DNA of 64,000 nucleotides from Candidatus Sulfotelmatobacter sp. (GTDB lineage Bacteria; Vulcanimicrobiota; Vulcanimicrobiia; Vulcanimicrobiales; Vulcanimicrobiaceae), in NCBI GenBank assembly GCA_035504415.1, contig DATJRY010000012.1, positions 124,001-188,000 of the forward strand, in the 5' to 3' direction. Shown here in pieces: positions 52,420-61,012 of the stretch. Made by a program: the position numbers and the translations under genes. Positions within the stretch are counted from its first letter, which is position 1. Each line of letters opens with the position of its first letter. The notes below the pieces were generated by a model, which worked only from the letters and a program-made list of their open reading frames with translations, did no database searches and was not told the origin of the DNA.

Positions 52420-52447
52420 CGAGTTCGCGAAAGTCTTCGCGTACTAA
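52265..52447 (+). CDS. small basic protein overlapping the protease tail
   Basis: A 60-aa basic protein (ATG 52265, GAAAGAAAGAA upstream), with ERRFQAKRDRMLERMARTE and an acidic end LLDDEFAKVFAY. It overlaps the last 155 bp of the protease gene in another frame and ends just before a terminator. No family recognised. Confidence 0.5.
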   Translation: MATTLKKPKPETPSRQSHSERRFQAKRDRMLERMARTERRRERGGTEPLLDDEFAKVFAY

Positions 52448-52453
52448 CTGACC

Positions 52454-52483
52454 AGCGGAGGCGCCCCCAGGGGCGCCTCCGCT
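52454..52483 (+). terminator. rho-independent terminator
   Basis: AGCGGAGGCGCCCC pairs with GGGGCGCCTCCGCT, followed by GCTTTCC. Ends the protease unit. Confidence 0.8.
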
Positions 52484-52536
52484 GCTTTCCGGGGGCGACG
52501 CGGACGCCGACGATCCCGCGGCGAATCTAGCCTGAA

Positions 52537-53493
52537 ATGATCCCGCTCCTACTGGGCGATACGCCCCCGGACGTGAGCAAGACCCCCGAAGCCGTCAAGG
52601 ACGCGACCGCGGCGTTCCTCGATTGGATGAACGGGCACGTGCCCTTCTTCGCGTGGATCATGCTCGTGCTGCTCGTCGTGATAGTGGTGCTCGTCGCGCG
52701 CGCTCTTCTCGTCAAGATCCGCATCGATGAGAAGAACCGGAAAGATGCCGAAGACGCGATCGCCGGGCAGCGCGCGGCCGAGAACGTTGCGGAGATAGCG
52801 AACGCGGAAAACGATCGACTGCGGCTCATCCTGAAGATGATCGACCGTTCCCTCCGGCGACAGGACGACATCGAGCACGAAGAAGGCAATGCCGTTCTGC
52901 CAGACGGTGTCCGGTATCTGACCGAGTGGATCGTCAGAGGCCTGACGTTCGAGAAACCGGACATCAACAAGCTCGTGGTCTTCCAACCCAGCCGCGAAGA
53001 TCCGAACGTCCTCACCGTGATCGAGCAGAGCGGGATGAGCCCGGAGAGCGGGAGAGCCATTCGCTGGCCCGTCCGTCCCGAGACGGACGACCGCGACAGC
53101 TTCGCCGCGAAGGCGTTCCGCAATAACCGGATCGAGAGATGCGACGACACGCAGCTAGACCCGCGATACGTGCACATCGACGGGCACGCCCCGACGCAGT
53201 CGTACCGGAGCATCGTGGCCGTTCCGATCAGGCACGGTTCGCGGGTCATCGGGGTCTACACGATCGATTCGCGAGAGGCCGCCCGGTTTTCGGCTGGCCA
53301 GCCGATCATCGAGCAACTTGACCTGTACGGTCGCCTGTTTGCCTTGTTCATGGTGCCAACCGTTGGCGACGTGAGTATAATGAACTCGAACGAGGCGCGT
53401 GCCGTTCCCCAGTCAGGCCCGACTGGCTCTCCCCCCGCGCCAAAGGATGAAACCCATGAGCCGCCTCCTGGCGAAGCTCTTCGGACTAACTAA
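52537..53493 (+). CDS. membrane-anchored GAF-domain protein
   Basis: A 318-aa protein with one membrane helix (~37-59: FFAWIMLVLLVVIVVLVA), a coiled-coil/linker (~60-105) and a GAF sensor domain (~115-285: SYRSIVAVPIRHGSRVIGVY, TIDSREAARFSAGQPIIEQL). No output domain is attached, so it may bind a ligand and act through a partner. A small gene starts inside its 3' end. Confidence 0.75.
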   Translation: MIPLLLGDTPPDVSKTPEAVKDATAAFLDWMNGHVPFFAWIMLVLLVVIVVLVARALLVKIRIDEKNRKDAEDAIAGQRAAENVAEIANAENDRLRLILKMIDRSLRRQDDIEHEEGNAVLPDGVRYLTEWIVRGLTFEKPDINKLVVFQPSREDPNVLTVIEQSGMSPESGRAIRWPVRPETDDRDSFAAKAFRNNRIERCDDTQLDPRYVHIDGHAPTQSYRSIVAVPIRHGSRVIGVYTIDSREAARFSAGQPIIEQLDLYGRLFALFMVPTVGDVSIMNSNEARAVPQSGPTGSPPAPKDETHEPPPGEALRTN

Positions 53494-53656
53494 GAGCGCT
53501 TCGCCCTCTGTCCCGCTACCGGAAGAAGGAATCGCCCGCCAGCTACTGTTGGGCAAGATCGCGCCGCCGACTGACTTCATGCGAAGTCCGAAGCTGGACG
53601 CGGCCGTCGAGACGTACCGAGAGATCGTCGGTCGCCAAGAACGGCGAGCCAGTTAG
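53456..53656 (+). CDS. small hypothetical protein overlapping the GAF gene
   Basis: A 66-aa protein from ATG 53456 with AAAGGATG upstream (SRLLAKLFGLTKSASPSVPL, EGIARQLLLGKIAPPTDFMR). It overlaps the GAF gene by 38 bp and is followed by a strong terminator. No family recognised. Confidence 0.5.
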   Translation: MSRLLAKLFGLTKSASPSVPLPEEGIARQLLLGKIAPPTDFMRSPKLDAAVETYREIVGRQERRAS

Positions 53657-53658
53657 CA

Positions 53659-53686
53659 GAGAGGCCTCCCTTCGGGGAGGCCTCTC
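53659..53686 (+). terminator. rho-independent terminator with UUCG tetraloop
   Basis: GAGAGGCCTCCC and GGGAGGCCTCTC flank a TTCG loop, a very stable hairpin. Ends the GAF unit. Confidence 0.88.
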
Positions 53687-53732
53687 GCATTCAGATAGCT
53701 CCGCCGCGCGGAAGGCTTAAGCCATAGGACGA

Positions 53733-53785
53733 GGCGGCGACGCCGGGCGTGGGCGCCTCCTTCGCGGTCGACGCGCGTCGCCGCC
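53733..53785. repeat. structured repeat R2
   Basis: A perfect 11-bp stem (GGCGGCGACGC / GCGTCGCCGCC) encloses a 31-nt loop (CGGGCGTGGGCG...GCGGTCGACGC) matching R3 in length and most bases. The stem differs from R1 and R3 but is fully paired. Confidence 0.78.
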
Positions 53786-54364
53786 CACCGCTGCCAGCGC
53801 CCGGAACACGGCGGAGCAGTCGCTGTGGCTCGCGCACGGGGAGCACGAACATACGTTCGTGGAACCTGGCTTGGCAAAGGCGAAACGTCGGGCCGTGCGC
53901 GATGAGGGCCGTCCTGATTAGGCCTGGATCGCCCTCCGCGGCGCCGCACTGGCGATCGACGACGTTCTCCCGCCTAGGGAGTTGCGGGCGGTGGCTGATC
54001 AGCGGCCTAAACGCCTGCGGAGAGCCCAGAGAACGGTACCGCGAACCCGCGGACCCGGCGACCGCAGTGATCGTCGCCGGCCTCCTCACACTTCCTGGGA
54101 TGGACCGGGTCCGATGGCGCAAGTGGCTCACACGATGGACCGACGAGTCGGGTCGCATCATGCTACCTCGCGACGGGCGCCGACGCACGTAGTGCAACGA
54201 GCTGCACATCGGGACGCCTTGGGGATCAATCGGACAGGACCCGCACGAGCTGCGCCAGCAGCGACCTCTCCTTCTGGATCGCCGCCTCGGCGACGAGGTA
54301 AATGGAGGCGCCGAGCGCGATGACCGCTGCCGCTTTATTCATGATCCGTTATCCGCGAGCAATG
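53786..54364. other. 580-bp stretch without a secure gene
   Basis: Open frames on both strands (plus to 54192, minus to 53691) are typical of GC-rich non-coding DNA; neither has a ribosome-binding site or recognisable domain. It follows structured repeat R2. Confidence 0.5.
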
Positions 54365-54661
54365 TTACTGACCGTTCCGCGTGTCACGGTCGCCGGCCGC
54401 GTCAGCTTCCTTGCGGCAGACGTACGCGCCGGCTTTCGTGTTGCCGTACCAGCGCATGCCCTTCTCGTGGTAGATGCCGCTGTTGGTATTTAGCCACACG
54501 ACCTCGTCGCGCGGACAGTGACGTTGCGCCGCCACCCCCGTCGCGAAGAGACGTAGCTGCCCTTGCGCAACCGGCGCCGTCGACGTCTTCGCGTGACCTG
54601 GGGCCGAGCCCCCAAAGAGCAATGCAAGACCAAGAAGCGCCGAAAGAAGACGACGAGTCAC
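54365..54661 (-). CDS. small secreted protein with YHxxG-xxWYGxTK motif
   Basis: A 98-aa protein with a signal peptide (RRLLSALLGLALLFGGSAPG) and a compact domain VVWLNTNSGIYHEKG...WYGNTKAGAYVCRKEADAAG. This pattern recurs in many bacterial exported proteins, usually as a single small domain of unknown role. GTG 54661 with AAAGGA upstream. Confidence 0.7.
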   Translation of the reverse strand: MTRRLLSALLGLALLFGGSAPGHAKTSTAPVAQGQLRLFATGVAAQRHCPRDEVVWLNTNSGIYHEKGMRWYGNTKAGAYVCRKEADAAGDRDTRNGQ

Positions 54662-54791
54662 GGCAAGTCCTTTCACCCGAAAGAATACGAGCAAGCAACC
54701 GTTGTCTGCCGTGAATAACGTATCCTGCCGGTTTTTCGAGGTCGTATTGCACGTAAAGGTGCACGGACGGTATCTTGTAAAAATCGCCACC

Positions 54792-55376
54792 GTGAACGCG
54801 AAGCGGCTTGCGTCGACAAGCCTGTGGGAGCGCGCCTCCAGTCTGCCGGTCGCGAGCGACGACGACTTCGTCGATCGCCGGCCGCGAGGAGTAGAGGCCG
54901 CCGAATTGCGCGTGGTCGAGGACCTCGCATTCCGACGGAAGTTGATCGCTGCCGGCTACGCCGAACCGGTCCAAAGCCCGCGAGGACGCAGAAAGTGCGT
55001 TCCGATCATCCGTCTCGTCCGCGATGGATCCGGCAACGCCCCGAGGCGCCGAGCCTCGGAGAACGAGGCCGCGATATCCGCCTTACCAACGGTGGAGGAA
55101 CTCGTCGAACTCCTTGCGCGAATCGATGCGGTCGAACGCGAAATAGGCGCCGAGATGCACCTGCGCGCGAACCACGAGATCAGCGTTCTTAAGAGCCGAG
55201 TTGGCAAGGCGCAGGGTGACGACTTCGAGCGGACGTTCCGCGAGTTGGAAATGGCGATGCGTCAGCGCGCCGCACTGCGTTCGGCGGTTCGTCAGGAGGC
55301 GTTCCGCCGTATCGAAGCTGACTCCGGCTTTGCGCCGAGAAAGCACCTGCGCATACTTTCTCCGGAGCGCATATAA
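54792..55376 (+). CDS. hypothetical helical protein
   Basis: A 194-aa protein, mainly helical (VEELVELLARIDAVEREIGA, HEISVLKSRVGKAQGDDFER). GTG 54792 is used; the open frame begins at 54702. It precedes 55395 by 18 nt and likely shares an operon. No family recognised. Confidence 0.5.
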   Translation: MNAKRLASTSLWERASSLPVASDDDFVDRRPRGVEAAELRVVEDLAFRRKLIAAGYAEPVQSPRGRRKCVPIIRLVRDGSGNAPRRRASENEAAISALPTVEELVELLARIDAVEREIGAEMHLRANHEISVLKSRVGKAQGDDFERTFRELEMAMRQRAALRSAVRQEAFRRIEADSGFAPRKHLRILSPERI

Positions 55377-55394
55377 CCTGAGCGGAGGACCAAG

Positions 55395-56033
55395 ATGACG
55401 CGCAAGGCTCAGCGCCTCCGGAATGCAACGACGATCGAGATCGATCGCCGCATTCGTAGTGCCGGCGATCATATCGGCGCCCTCATTCAGCATGAGAGGG
55501 TAGTTGCGGAATCGGCGGAGAGCAACGCCATCGAGACGGAACTCGACGCCCGCCGTCGGTTTGACCGGGATCTTCAGGCGTTTTTCGCAGCGGCGCGCAC
55601 GGCTCGAAATTATCTCATTCAGAAGACCGACGAGGTTGGCCAAAGAGGATGGCTGGAAATCCGTCTTGAGCCGAAGCTCTTCGAATTTCACGCGGCCCTG
55701 GCGAATCAGGACATGCACGACCACGCGGCCGTAGTCGCCAAGACCTATGATGTGAGCTACGCGGTCCGAGCGGACGTCGTCCGGCTGGTCGACGGCGGGC
55801 GCGCAATTCTGATTCCGTCGGACATTCAGAAGCCAAAGTACACGAGAATGCGTCTCACTTACGTGGAGGCAGACTTGGAACCCGCTGCCCGTGACGCGTA
55901 TCAGTCCCTCAAGGACGGACCACAAGGGCCGCGTGGCGTCATTGAGCTTGCCGGAGAATATATCCAGGGTCTACGAGAGATCGTCCGCGATGCCGAACGA
56001 GATGGCCTATTCTCTGCCGTCGGTCCTACATAG
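55395..56033 (+). CDS. hypothetical protein
   Basis: A 212-aa protein from ATG 55395 (GGAGGACC upstream). Helical N-terminus (HIGALIQHERVVAESAESNA, FFAAARTARNYLIQKTDEVG) and a C-terminal region containing VVRLVDGGRAILIPSDIQKP. Operon with 54792. No family recognised; paired small genes of this kind often sit in defence or mobile islands. Confidence 0.55.
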   Translation: MTRKAQRLRNATTIEIDRRIRSAGDHIGALIQHERVVAESAESNAIETELDARRRFDRDLQAFFAAARTARNYLIQKTDEVGQRGWLEIRLEPKLFEFHAALANQDMHDHAAVVAKTYDVSYAVRADVVRLVDGGRAILIPSDIQKPKYTRMRLTYVEADLEPAARDAYQSLKDGPQGPRGVIELAGEYIQGLREIVRDAERDGLFSAVGPT

Positions 56034-56290
56034 ACGGTCGGAGGCGCGGTGAGAGGGAGCCAGCTACGCTGCTTACCAGCGCAGCACTATATCTTTACCT
56101 TGCTTGATCGCCACTCCCAGAACAACTGCGGGCGACGACGATCCCGACAATACGTCTCTTAGAGAGCCTGTTCTTGCTTCAACCGCTCGTAGGCCAAGTT
56201 CTGGATCTGAGCCGCGCTGGCGGCTGCGAATGAAGAACATCGACTCGTGCGGCCCAATACTCGACCATCTTCTTGCGTTTCCGCGAACCG

Positions 56291-57112
56291 CTAAGTATTC
56301 ACAGACGGATGAAAGCTCGTCGGATATCCCTTCCCGATCCGTTCGAAAGTCGCTTCGCCCTCGGTGTGCACCGCCAGGACGGCTTCGGGCCCGAGCGGGC
56401 GGATAGCGCAGAGATCGAAGGATTCGTAACTAGTGTCGCAGCCGAGACTTCGCGCGAAGGTTGCCAAGACCGCCCTGGCCGCACGGTAGCCGTGCTCCGT
56501 CGCGCTGAGCGGAACCGCGAGTTCGAGGACGCGCGGTTGGCCAATGCCCCCGACAACACGCTCCAGATACTCGTCCTGGAGCCAGAAATACACGACCTCT
56601 CCGCCCCAGTTGTTGAGGAGCAAGGTTACGTCGTCGTCGTCGACCGCCGTGGGTTGGGAGGTCATCCAGAAGCGGTTCACACGCGAATCGGCCTGCTGGC
56701 GGTCACGTAACGGGCTCGCCTCAAAAAGTGCATTCGCAATTTCGACCGATATCTGTCCGTCGGTAACTTGCGCATCGAGACGCTCGCGCGTAGTTTCCAC
56801 GGTCGAAAGGTAAAGGCCGGTCGTTTTCAGCGCGTCGACTTCGGACTCGGTCAGCCGCGTGTAGTGCCAGGCGCGAATCGTGCTGAGCTCCATCTGACGG
56901 CCGAGATTCTCCAGAAAATGATGATACCTGTCAGCGTAGGCATTACTCTGATAGACCAATCTTCCGCGAGAAGCCTCCCGTTGGATGGAGATGTCCTTGT
57001 CCGCTGCGATATAGCTGCGCACAAGGTCCGCGTTCGACCGCAGCGGAGCCATCAGGCCTTCGTCAAACGTCTCGGCGTCCCAAACATCAACGAGATTCGC
57101 CACGGACGTCAT
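56291..57112 (-). CDS. hypothetical protein, possible ADP-ribosyltransferase-like
   Basis: A 273-aa protein with a recognisable but unnamed conserved core: WHYTRLTESEVDALKTTGLY (~82-101), LYLSTVETTRERLDAQV, FWMTSQP, WGGEVVYFWLQDEYLE and PLGPEAVLAVHTEG. The H-Y-T...GLYLST pattern is faintly reminiscent of ADP-ribosyltransferase folds, but I would not assert it. Starts at 57112; 17 nt past the next upstream gene. Confidence 0.55.
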   Translation of the reverse strand: MTSVANLVDVWDAETFDEGLMAPLRSNADLVRSYIAADKDISIQREASRGRLVYQSNAYADRYHHFLENLGRQMELSTIRAWHYTRLTESEVDALKTTGLYLSTVETTRERLDAQVTDGQISVEIANALFEASPLRDRQQADSRVNRFWMTSQPTAVDDDDVTLLLNNWGGEVVYFWLQDEYLERVVGGIGQPRVLELAVPLSATEHGYRAARAVLATFARSLGCDTSYESFDLCAIRPLGPEAVLAVHTEGEATFERIGKGYPTSFHPSVNT

Positions 57113-57128
57113 CTGGCGTGATGCGCGG

Positions 57129-57434
57129 TCAAGACGTCTTCTTCGTCAAAGCGGCGCTACAGTATTCCGTCTGATACACTTCGCACACCCATAGCGAGTA
57201 GTTGAAGCCCGTCTTCGCAGCGGCAGCGCCGGCGTTCCCACGAACGGTGTCCTTGGTCTTCGTCGGTGCCTCGACGACGTACTCGGCTGGTGGCAACCAA
57301 TACGACTCTCCACTGGGGTACCTTACGTAGTTCTTGAAGCCGCGTTTATGCATCTCTCCGTGAAGCGTATCGTAGGCGGCCTTGTTTCCCTCGGCCCCGT
57401 GGAGTTCGACACGAATGGTATAGAGAGCACCCAT
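57129..57434 (-). CDS. DUF2622 (GhoS-like) protein
   Basis: A 101-aa protein of the DUF2622 group: LYTIRVELHGAEGNKAAYDT (~4-23), YDTLHGEMHKRGF and YWLPPAEYVVEAPTK. The family includes the endoribonuclease antitoxin GhoS, which cleaves the mRNA of the membrane toxin GhoT. No GhoT-like hydrophobic peptide is seen nearby, so this may be an independent member. Same strand as 56291 and 57507. Confidence 0.68.
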   Translation of the reverse strand: MGALYTIRVELHGAEGNKAAYDTLHGEMHKRGFKNYVRYPSGESYWLPPAEYVVEAPTKTKDTVRGNAGAAAAKTGFNYSLWVCEVYQTEYCSAALTKKTS

Positions 57435-57506
57435 TTTTACTTTCCGTTTCTGACGGTTAGGTCAAGCGCAACTATTCGGGCGCGACGCGGGGCAAGTGAG
57501 TAGGAA

Positions 57507-58601
57507 TCAACGCTTGTCTTTCTCAGGATTCTTGGAGGTCCGACCGTCGAGTGGGCCTTCGCGACGAGATGCCCTCGGCGCAAAAACCATGTCCGAGATT
57601 CCACGTGTTTCAAAACGGGCTGAGTCGCTGCTCAGTACGATACGTCCGTACACCCAGCACGTTACATAACCGCCTCGCGTAGCAAGTACCTGATCGAGGA
57701 CTTCACGGTAGTAACGGCCGTCCCGACTCGCATCGAGTTCCGCTGTAGTGACGACGATGCCAAGGGGAACCAGTCTATCGACGCTTACGGCGATTCGATC
57801 GTAGAAGCGTACCGAGTAACGCTCTCCATATTTACGAACGCTGGCGCCCCCGTACCATATTCGATTCTCGTCTTGCGCCGCCGCCCGTCCCATCGGGCAG
57901 AACCACTCGTAGTACGTCCGCCACACACCACCGATCCTCAGCTTAGCTTTGTCTGCAACGCGCGCAGCCGCAAGGCGCTGGTGGCACGACACGATGCTTT
58001 GCAAGACCCGCGATTCGGTCAAGTTCGCCCGCAGCGCGGCTCTGCGTTCGACGACCAGAGTACGCCGGCGCTCGAAAGATGAGACTCGACCTGGCGAAAG
58101 CAGGTCACGCGAAGTGGGTCCCTTCGCGCCCCGCTTCGGCAGCTCGATGACGAAGACATCGACGTAGTCGGTCGCCTTGTAAGTCGTGAGCCGCTGACCA
58201 AGCGCATCGTCCGGTGAGGCAACCGGACCGGCCTCCTTCGCGACCTCTGCGCGTGCGAGCGCATCGACGACGAGTTCACAGGTAGCGGAGTGAGCAGCGG
58301 CCTCGATCCAACGAAAGTGCGGTGCGCGCAGATGATTTCCCAAGTCTCGGTCGTTCACGAGCTTGTCGTAGTTCACACCGGCGATCGTCGGGTGGAACAA
58401 TTCACGGCACTCGTCGTCCGGGCACTCGAATCGGAACCGTCGACGCGTATCCGGTGCTTGCGCCCAGAAGGCGTTGCGCGCCCCGAATATCTCTAACGTT
58501 TCGTTCAGATCGACGCAGTGCGCTCGCTCGATCTGATGCTCCGCGCCATGAAGGCGGACGAATTCGCGTCCATTGTCGTCGCTCGTCGCTTCGAGCCGCA
58601 T
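57507..58601 (-). CDS. hypothetical protein with CPxxxC motif
   Basis: A 364-aa protein from ATG 58601 (GGGAAGCGG upstream). RFRFECPDDECRELFHPTIA (~51-70) resembles a metal knuckle, and ERRAALRANLTESRV and RYYREVLDQVLATRGGYVT are helical. No family recognised. Structured repeat R3 lies about 84 nt upstream. Confidence 0.55.
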   Translation of the reverse strand: MRLEATSDDNGREFVRLHGAEHQIERAHCVDLNETLEIFGARNAFWAQAPDTRRRFRFECPDDECRELFHPTIAGVNYDKLVNDRDLGNHLRAPHFRWIEAAAHSATCELVVDALARAEVAKEAGPVASPDDALGQRLTTYKATDYVDVFVIELPKRGAKGPTSRDLLSPGRVSSFERRRTLVVERRAALRANLTESRVLQSIVSCHQRLAAARVADKAKLRIGGVWRTYYEWFCPMGRAAAQDENRIWYGGASVRKYGERYSVRFYDRIAVSVDRLVPLGIVVTTAELDASRDGRYYREVLDQVLATRGGYVTCWVYGRIVLSSDSARFETRGISDMVFAPRASRREGPLDGRTSKNPEKDKR

Positions 58602-58684
58602 CCGCTTCCCAGCCTGAGGTCCGCGCGACAAAGCGTGCACCGGGCCACGGCTCACAGGCCGTGTCACGTCAGGTACCAGAGGGA

Positions 58685-58737
58685 GACGGCGGCGCCGGGT
58701 GTGGGCATCTTCCTCGCGGTCGACGCGCGCCGCCGTC
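58685..58737. repeat. structured repeat R3
   Basis: A perfect 11-bp stem (GACGGCGGCGC / GCGCCGCCGTC) around a 31-nt loop (CGGGTGTGGGCA...GCGGTCGACGC), homologous to R1 and R2. Located between the stop of the 540-aa gene and the start of the 58601 gene. Confidence 0.78.
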
Positions 58738-58800
58738 CCGTAGTGGACCGTGCCCACCCCCTTGGGGACCTATTCCAGGCGAATTCGGAGCACCCGGAAC

Positions 58801-60423
58801 TCATTCGACACTCCCCGTCTGCGTCGACGTCGGTCCGGGAACACCGGGCACGCGGAGCGGCGCAGTGTGTCGTCCGCCTTTCGGCGGAGGCTTCGGGTGC
58901 GGCGTCTTGCTCGCTGACGGCTTACGGGTTCCGTCCACGAAGATGACGGTCGGCTTCGGTCCGTCCCACGGCTCCGCCATCACCTTGCGAAGGTTCGCGA
59001 TGTTTCTCGCGCTTGCGCCGGTGCCGACGTTCAGCACGAGGTAGATAGCACGTGCGGTGCACTCCGCCTTCTTGTACTCCTGAAGCTGCACCGAATAGCC
59101 GTGCGCGAGCCGGCTGTTGTCCGAGAGCTTAAGCTCGACCAACGTCGCGAACGCCGCCCCGTGGCTGAGCTTGAAATCGACGGGGCCTCGGCCGCCATCG
59201 GTCTCAGCCGAAACGTCGAGGTCGTTGTAACCGCAGTGCACACGGGCGATAGCATGGAACACCGACTGGACGACCTTCTCGCGGCGGGGATGATCGCCAA
59301 CGAAGAGCGCGTCGCGAAGCCGGTTGTTCTCCACCATTCCCTTGAACTGTTCGACGATCTTCACGACGACGTTGAAGAGATCGTCCCCGCTCGGTTCTGC
59401 GGGAAGCTCCAGCTTCGGCGGCCCATCCTCGATATAGCGGCGCGCCATCTCGTACCAGAGCTTCCGTGCCTCCGGATCCTTTTCCAGGTCGTAGACGTGC
59501 GCTTCGGCGTTGCGATAGCGTTCGATGAACGCACGCAAGACCTCCGGATACTCCAGGAACGACTCGCGGGTCAGGGTCTTACCCTTCGAGTCGCGCACCA
59601 TGGCTTGCCAGTCACCCTCAATCGTCGCATTGAGATGCTGTCGGAGCCCTTCGTTCTGCGACATCACGGAGGAGATGTCGCTACGATCCAGGGCCACCGG
59701 CAGTGCGCTCAGGACGTCGCGCGGGGCGAGGATGATGTAGCGCTCTTGCGCGTCCTCGTTCATGTACCACGGCAGCTCGGCATAGGTCGTCCCGCTCTTG
59801 TCGAGCGGGAAGGACTTCATGCCGACGCCGAGTTGCCCGCAAACCCGCTGAGTGTAGGAGACCAGATCGTCGCGGATGATCGTCCCGATCATGTCCGAGA
59901 TCCGGTCGGCCCCGATGTTCCGCTCGAACAGCGCGAGCAACTCGAAGAACTCCGGGTCGCGCAGGCCGGCTTGCACGACCGCTCTCGCCGTCTCCAGAAC
60001 CTGAGAACGGATTGTGTCGGCCCAACCGCTGCCGTCGACCGATTCCCGCGCGTAGCCCAGGCCAACGCCGCGGAATTCAGGGAAGTCGGTCAGCCGGTAG
60101 GCGGCCCGGTCGAATTCATCGCCCCGAAACTGGCTGGAGGCGAGCAGCTTGAAGATCTGGCGGTACCGGCGAAGCAACTTCGCCCGGGCTCCCTTAAGCT
60201 CCGGAGCGCTCGTCGTCGCGAGCAGTTTCGGGTCGATCATGAGCTTCGTGTCGCGATTCACGATCAGGTCGAAGGCGCCGATCTTCGAGAACGCTGCCTT
60301 GTCGAGCCCGAAGTAGTCGGTGAAGCTGGCGGCACCGCAGAGCGGCACCTTTTGGGAGTGGGTGACCGACTTCGGCGGTTTGGGAGGGCGCTTGGGCCCG
60401 CCGGGTTTCTTGCGCGGGGGCAT
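58801..60423 (-). CDS. large hypothetical protein with PD-(D/E)XK-like C-terminus
   Basis: A 540-aa protein from ATG 60423. After a basic Pro-rich N-terminus it is mostly helical. Near residues 425-475 the order GPVDFKLS ... LVELKLSDN ... YSVQLQEYKKAE gives the D, ExK and Q of a PD-(D/E)XK nuclease. A Pro/Thr-rich tail follows. Restriction-like nucleases of this kind are common in defence islands; the target and partners are unknown. Confidence 0.62.
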   Translation of the reverse strand: MPPRKKPGGPKRPPKPPKSVTHSQKVPLCGAASFTDYFGLDKAAFSKIGAFDLIVNRDTKLMIDPKLLATTSAPELKGARAKLLRRYRQIFKLLASSQFRGDEFDRAAYRLTDFPEFRGVGLGYARESVDGSGWADTIRSQVLETARAVVQAGLRDPEFFELLALFERNIGADRISDMIGTIIRDDLVSYTQRVCGQLGVGMKSFPLDKSGTTYAELPWYMNEDAQERYIILAPRDVLSALPVALDRSDISSVMSQNEGLRQHLNATIEGDWQAMVRDSKGKTLTRESFLEYPEVLRAFIERYRNAEAHVYDLEKDPEARKLWYEMARRYIEDGPPKLELPAEPSGDDLFNVVVKIVEQFKGMVENNRLRDALFVGDHPRREKVVQSVFHAIARVHCGYNDLDVSAETDGGRGPVDFKLSHGAAFATLVELKLSDNSRLAHGYSVQLQEYKKAECTARAIYLVLNVGTGASARNIANLRKVMAEPWDGPKPTVIFVDGTRKPSASKTPHPKPPPKGGRHTAPLRVPGVPGPTSTQTGSVE

Positions 60424-60733
60424 TCTGTGATGGACCTCCTAGTTCGGATAGGGGAGCTACCGAACAGGAGGCCTAGCCGCGCGCGGCGCAATACGTCTGC
60501 AACGCCGACACGCGGAGCGACCATTCCTTGGGAGCGCGCGATTCGGAGAGGACGACCGCCGGCTGCCAGGCTGATAAGCGGTCGTTCTGCTTTTTGCGCT
60601 ACTTCGAAGGGGCTCGGTGCTTAGACGCGCCGTGACCGGCGCCTGAGGGCCTTCTCGATCGCAATCCTCTTGAGAGGGAGGCTACTCGGTAACCCGAGCG
60701 GTGGACGTTCCGCCCGCAGTTACCCCCGGTAGC

Positions 60734-61000
60734 GGGAAAGTCCTCTGTCCTTGCACGGAAGACGTGAGAGGTTCCACCATCCAGATGGTAGCGGTTCCAA
60801 CCGCCTCATCTCCCCCCATTCGCGCTGAAGGCCTAAGATAAACGTTTGCGCGACGCGTCGCGGGTCACTCTGGGGGAAAGTCCGGCGCGCGCGCACGGCC
60901 CAGGGGAAAGTTCTCCACCGAACGCAGGTTCGGGAGGAGTGGGTAATCTGTGGATGAAACGATAGCACCTTGGTGCTATCGTTTGAGCACCTGTGGATAA
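60734..61000. other. candidate replication origin or regulatory region
   Basis: GGGAAAGTCC occurs at 60734 and 60874, with GGGAAAGTTC at 60904 (iteron-like). TGTGGATGA (60948-60956, one mismatch) and TGTGGATAA (60992-61000, a perfect DnaA box) flank a 28-bp palindrome. No replication initiator gene is recognised nearby. Confidence 0.4.
60957..60984. promoter_or_regulatory. perfect 28-bp palindrome upstream of 61013
   Basis: AAACGATAGCACC and GGTGCTATCGTTT are separated by TT. It lies between two DnaA-box-like sites and upstream of the ATG at 61013. A dimer-binding operator or an initiator site is likely. Confidence 0.55.
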
Positions 61001-61012
61001 CGGGAGGAAACC

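Noticed and set aside
53749-54192. 147-codon plus-strand frame as a gene
   Set aside because: Starts inside structured repeat R2, has no ribosome-binding site and low protein character.
44951-58737. R1-R3 as conserved peptide-coding sequence
   Set aside because: The loop has a one-base length difference in R1, which breaks any common frame, while base pairing is kept.
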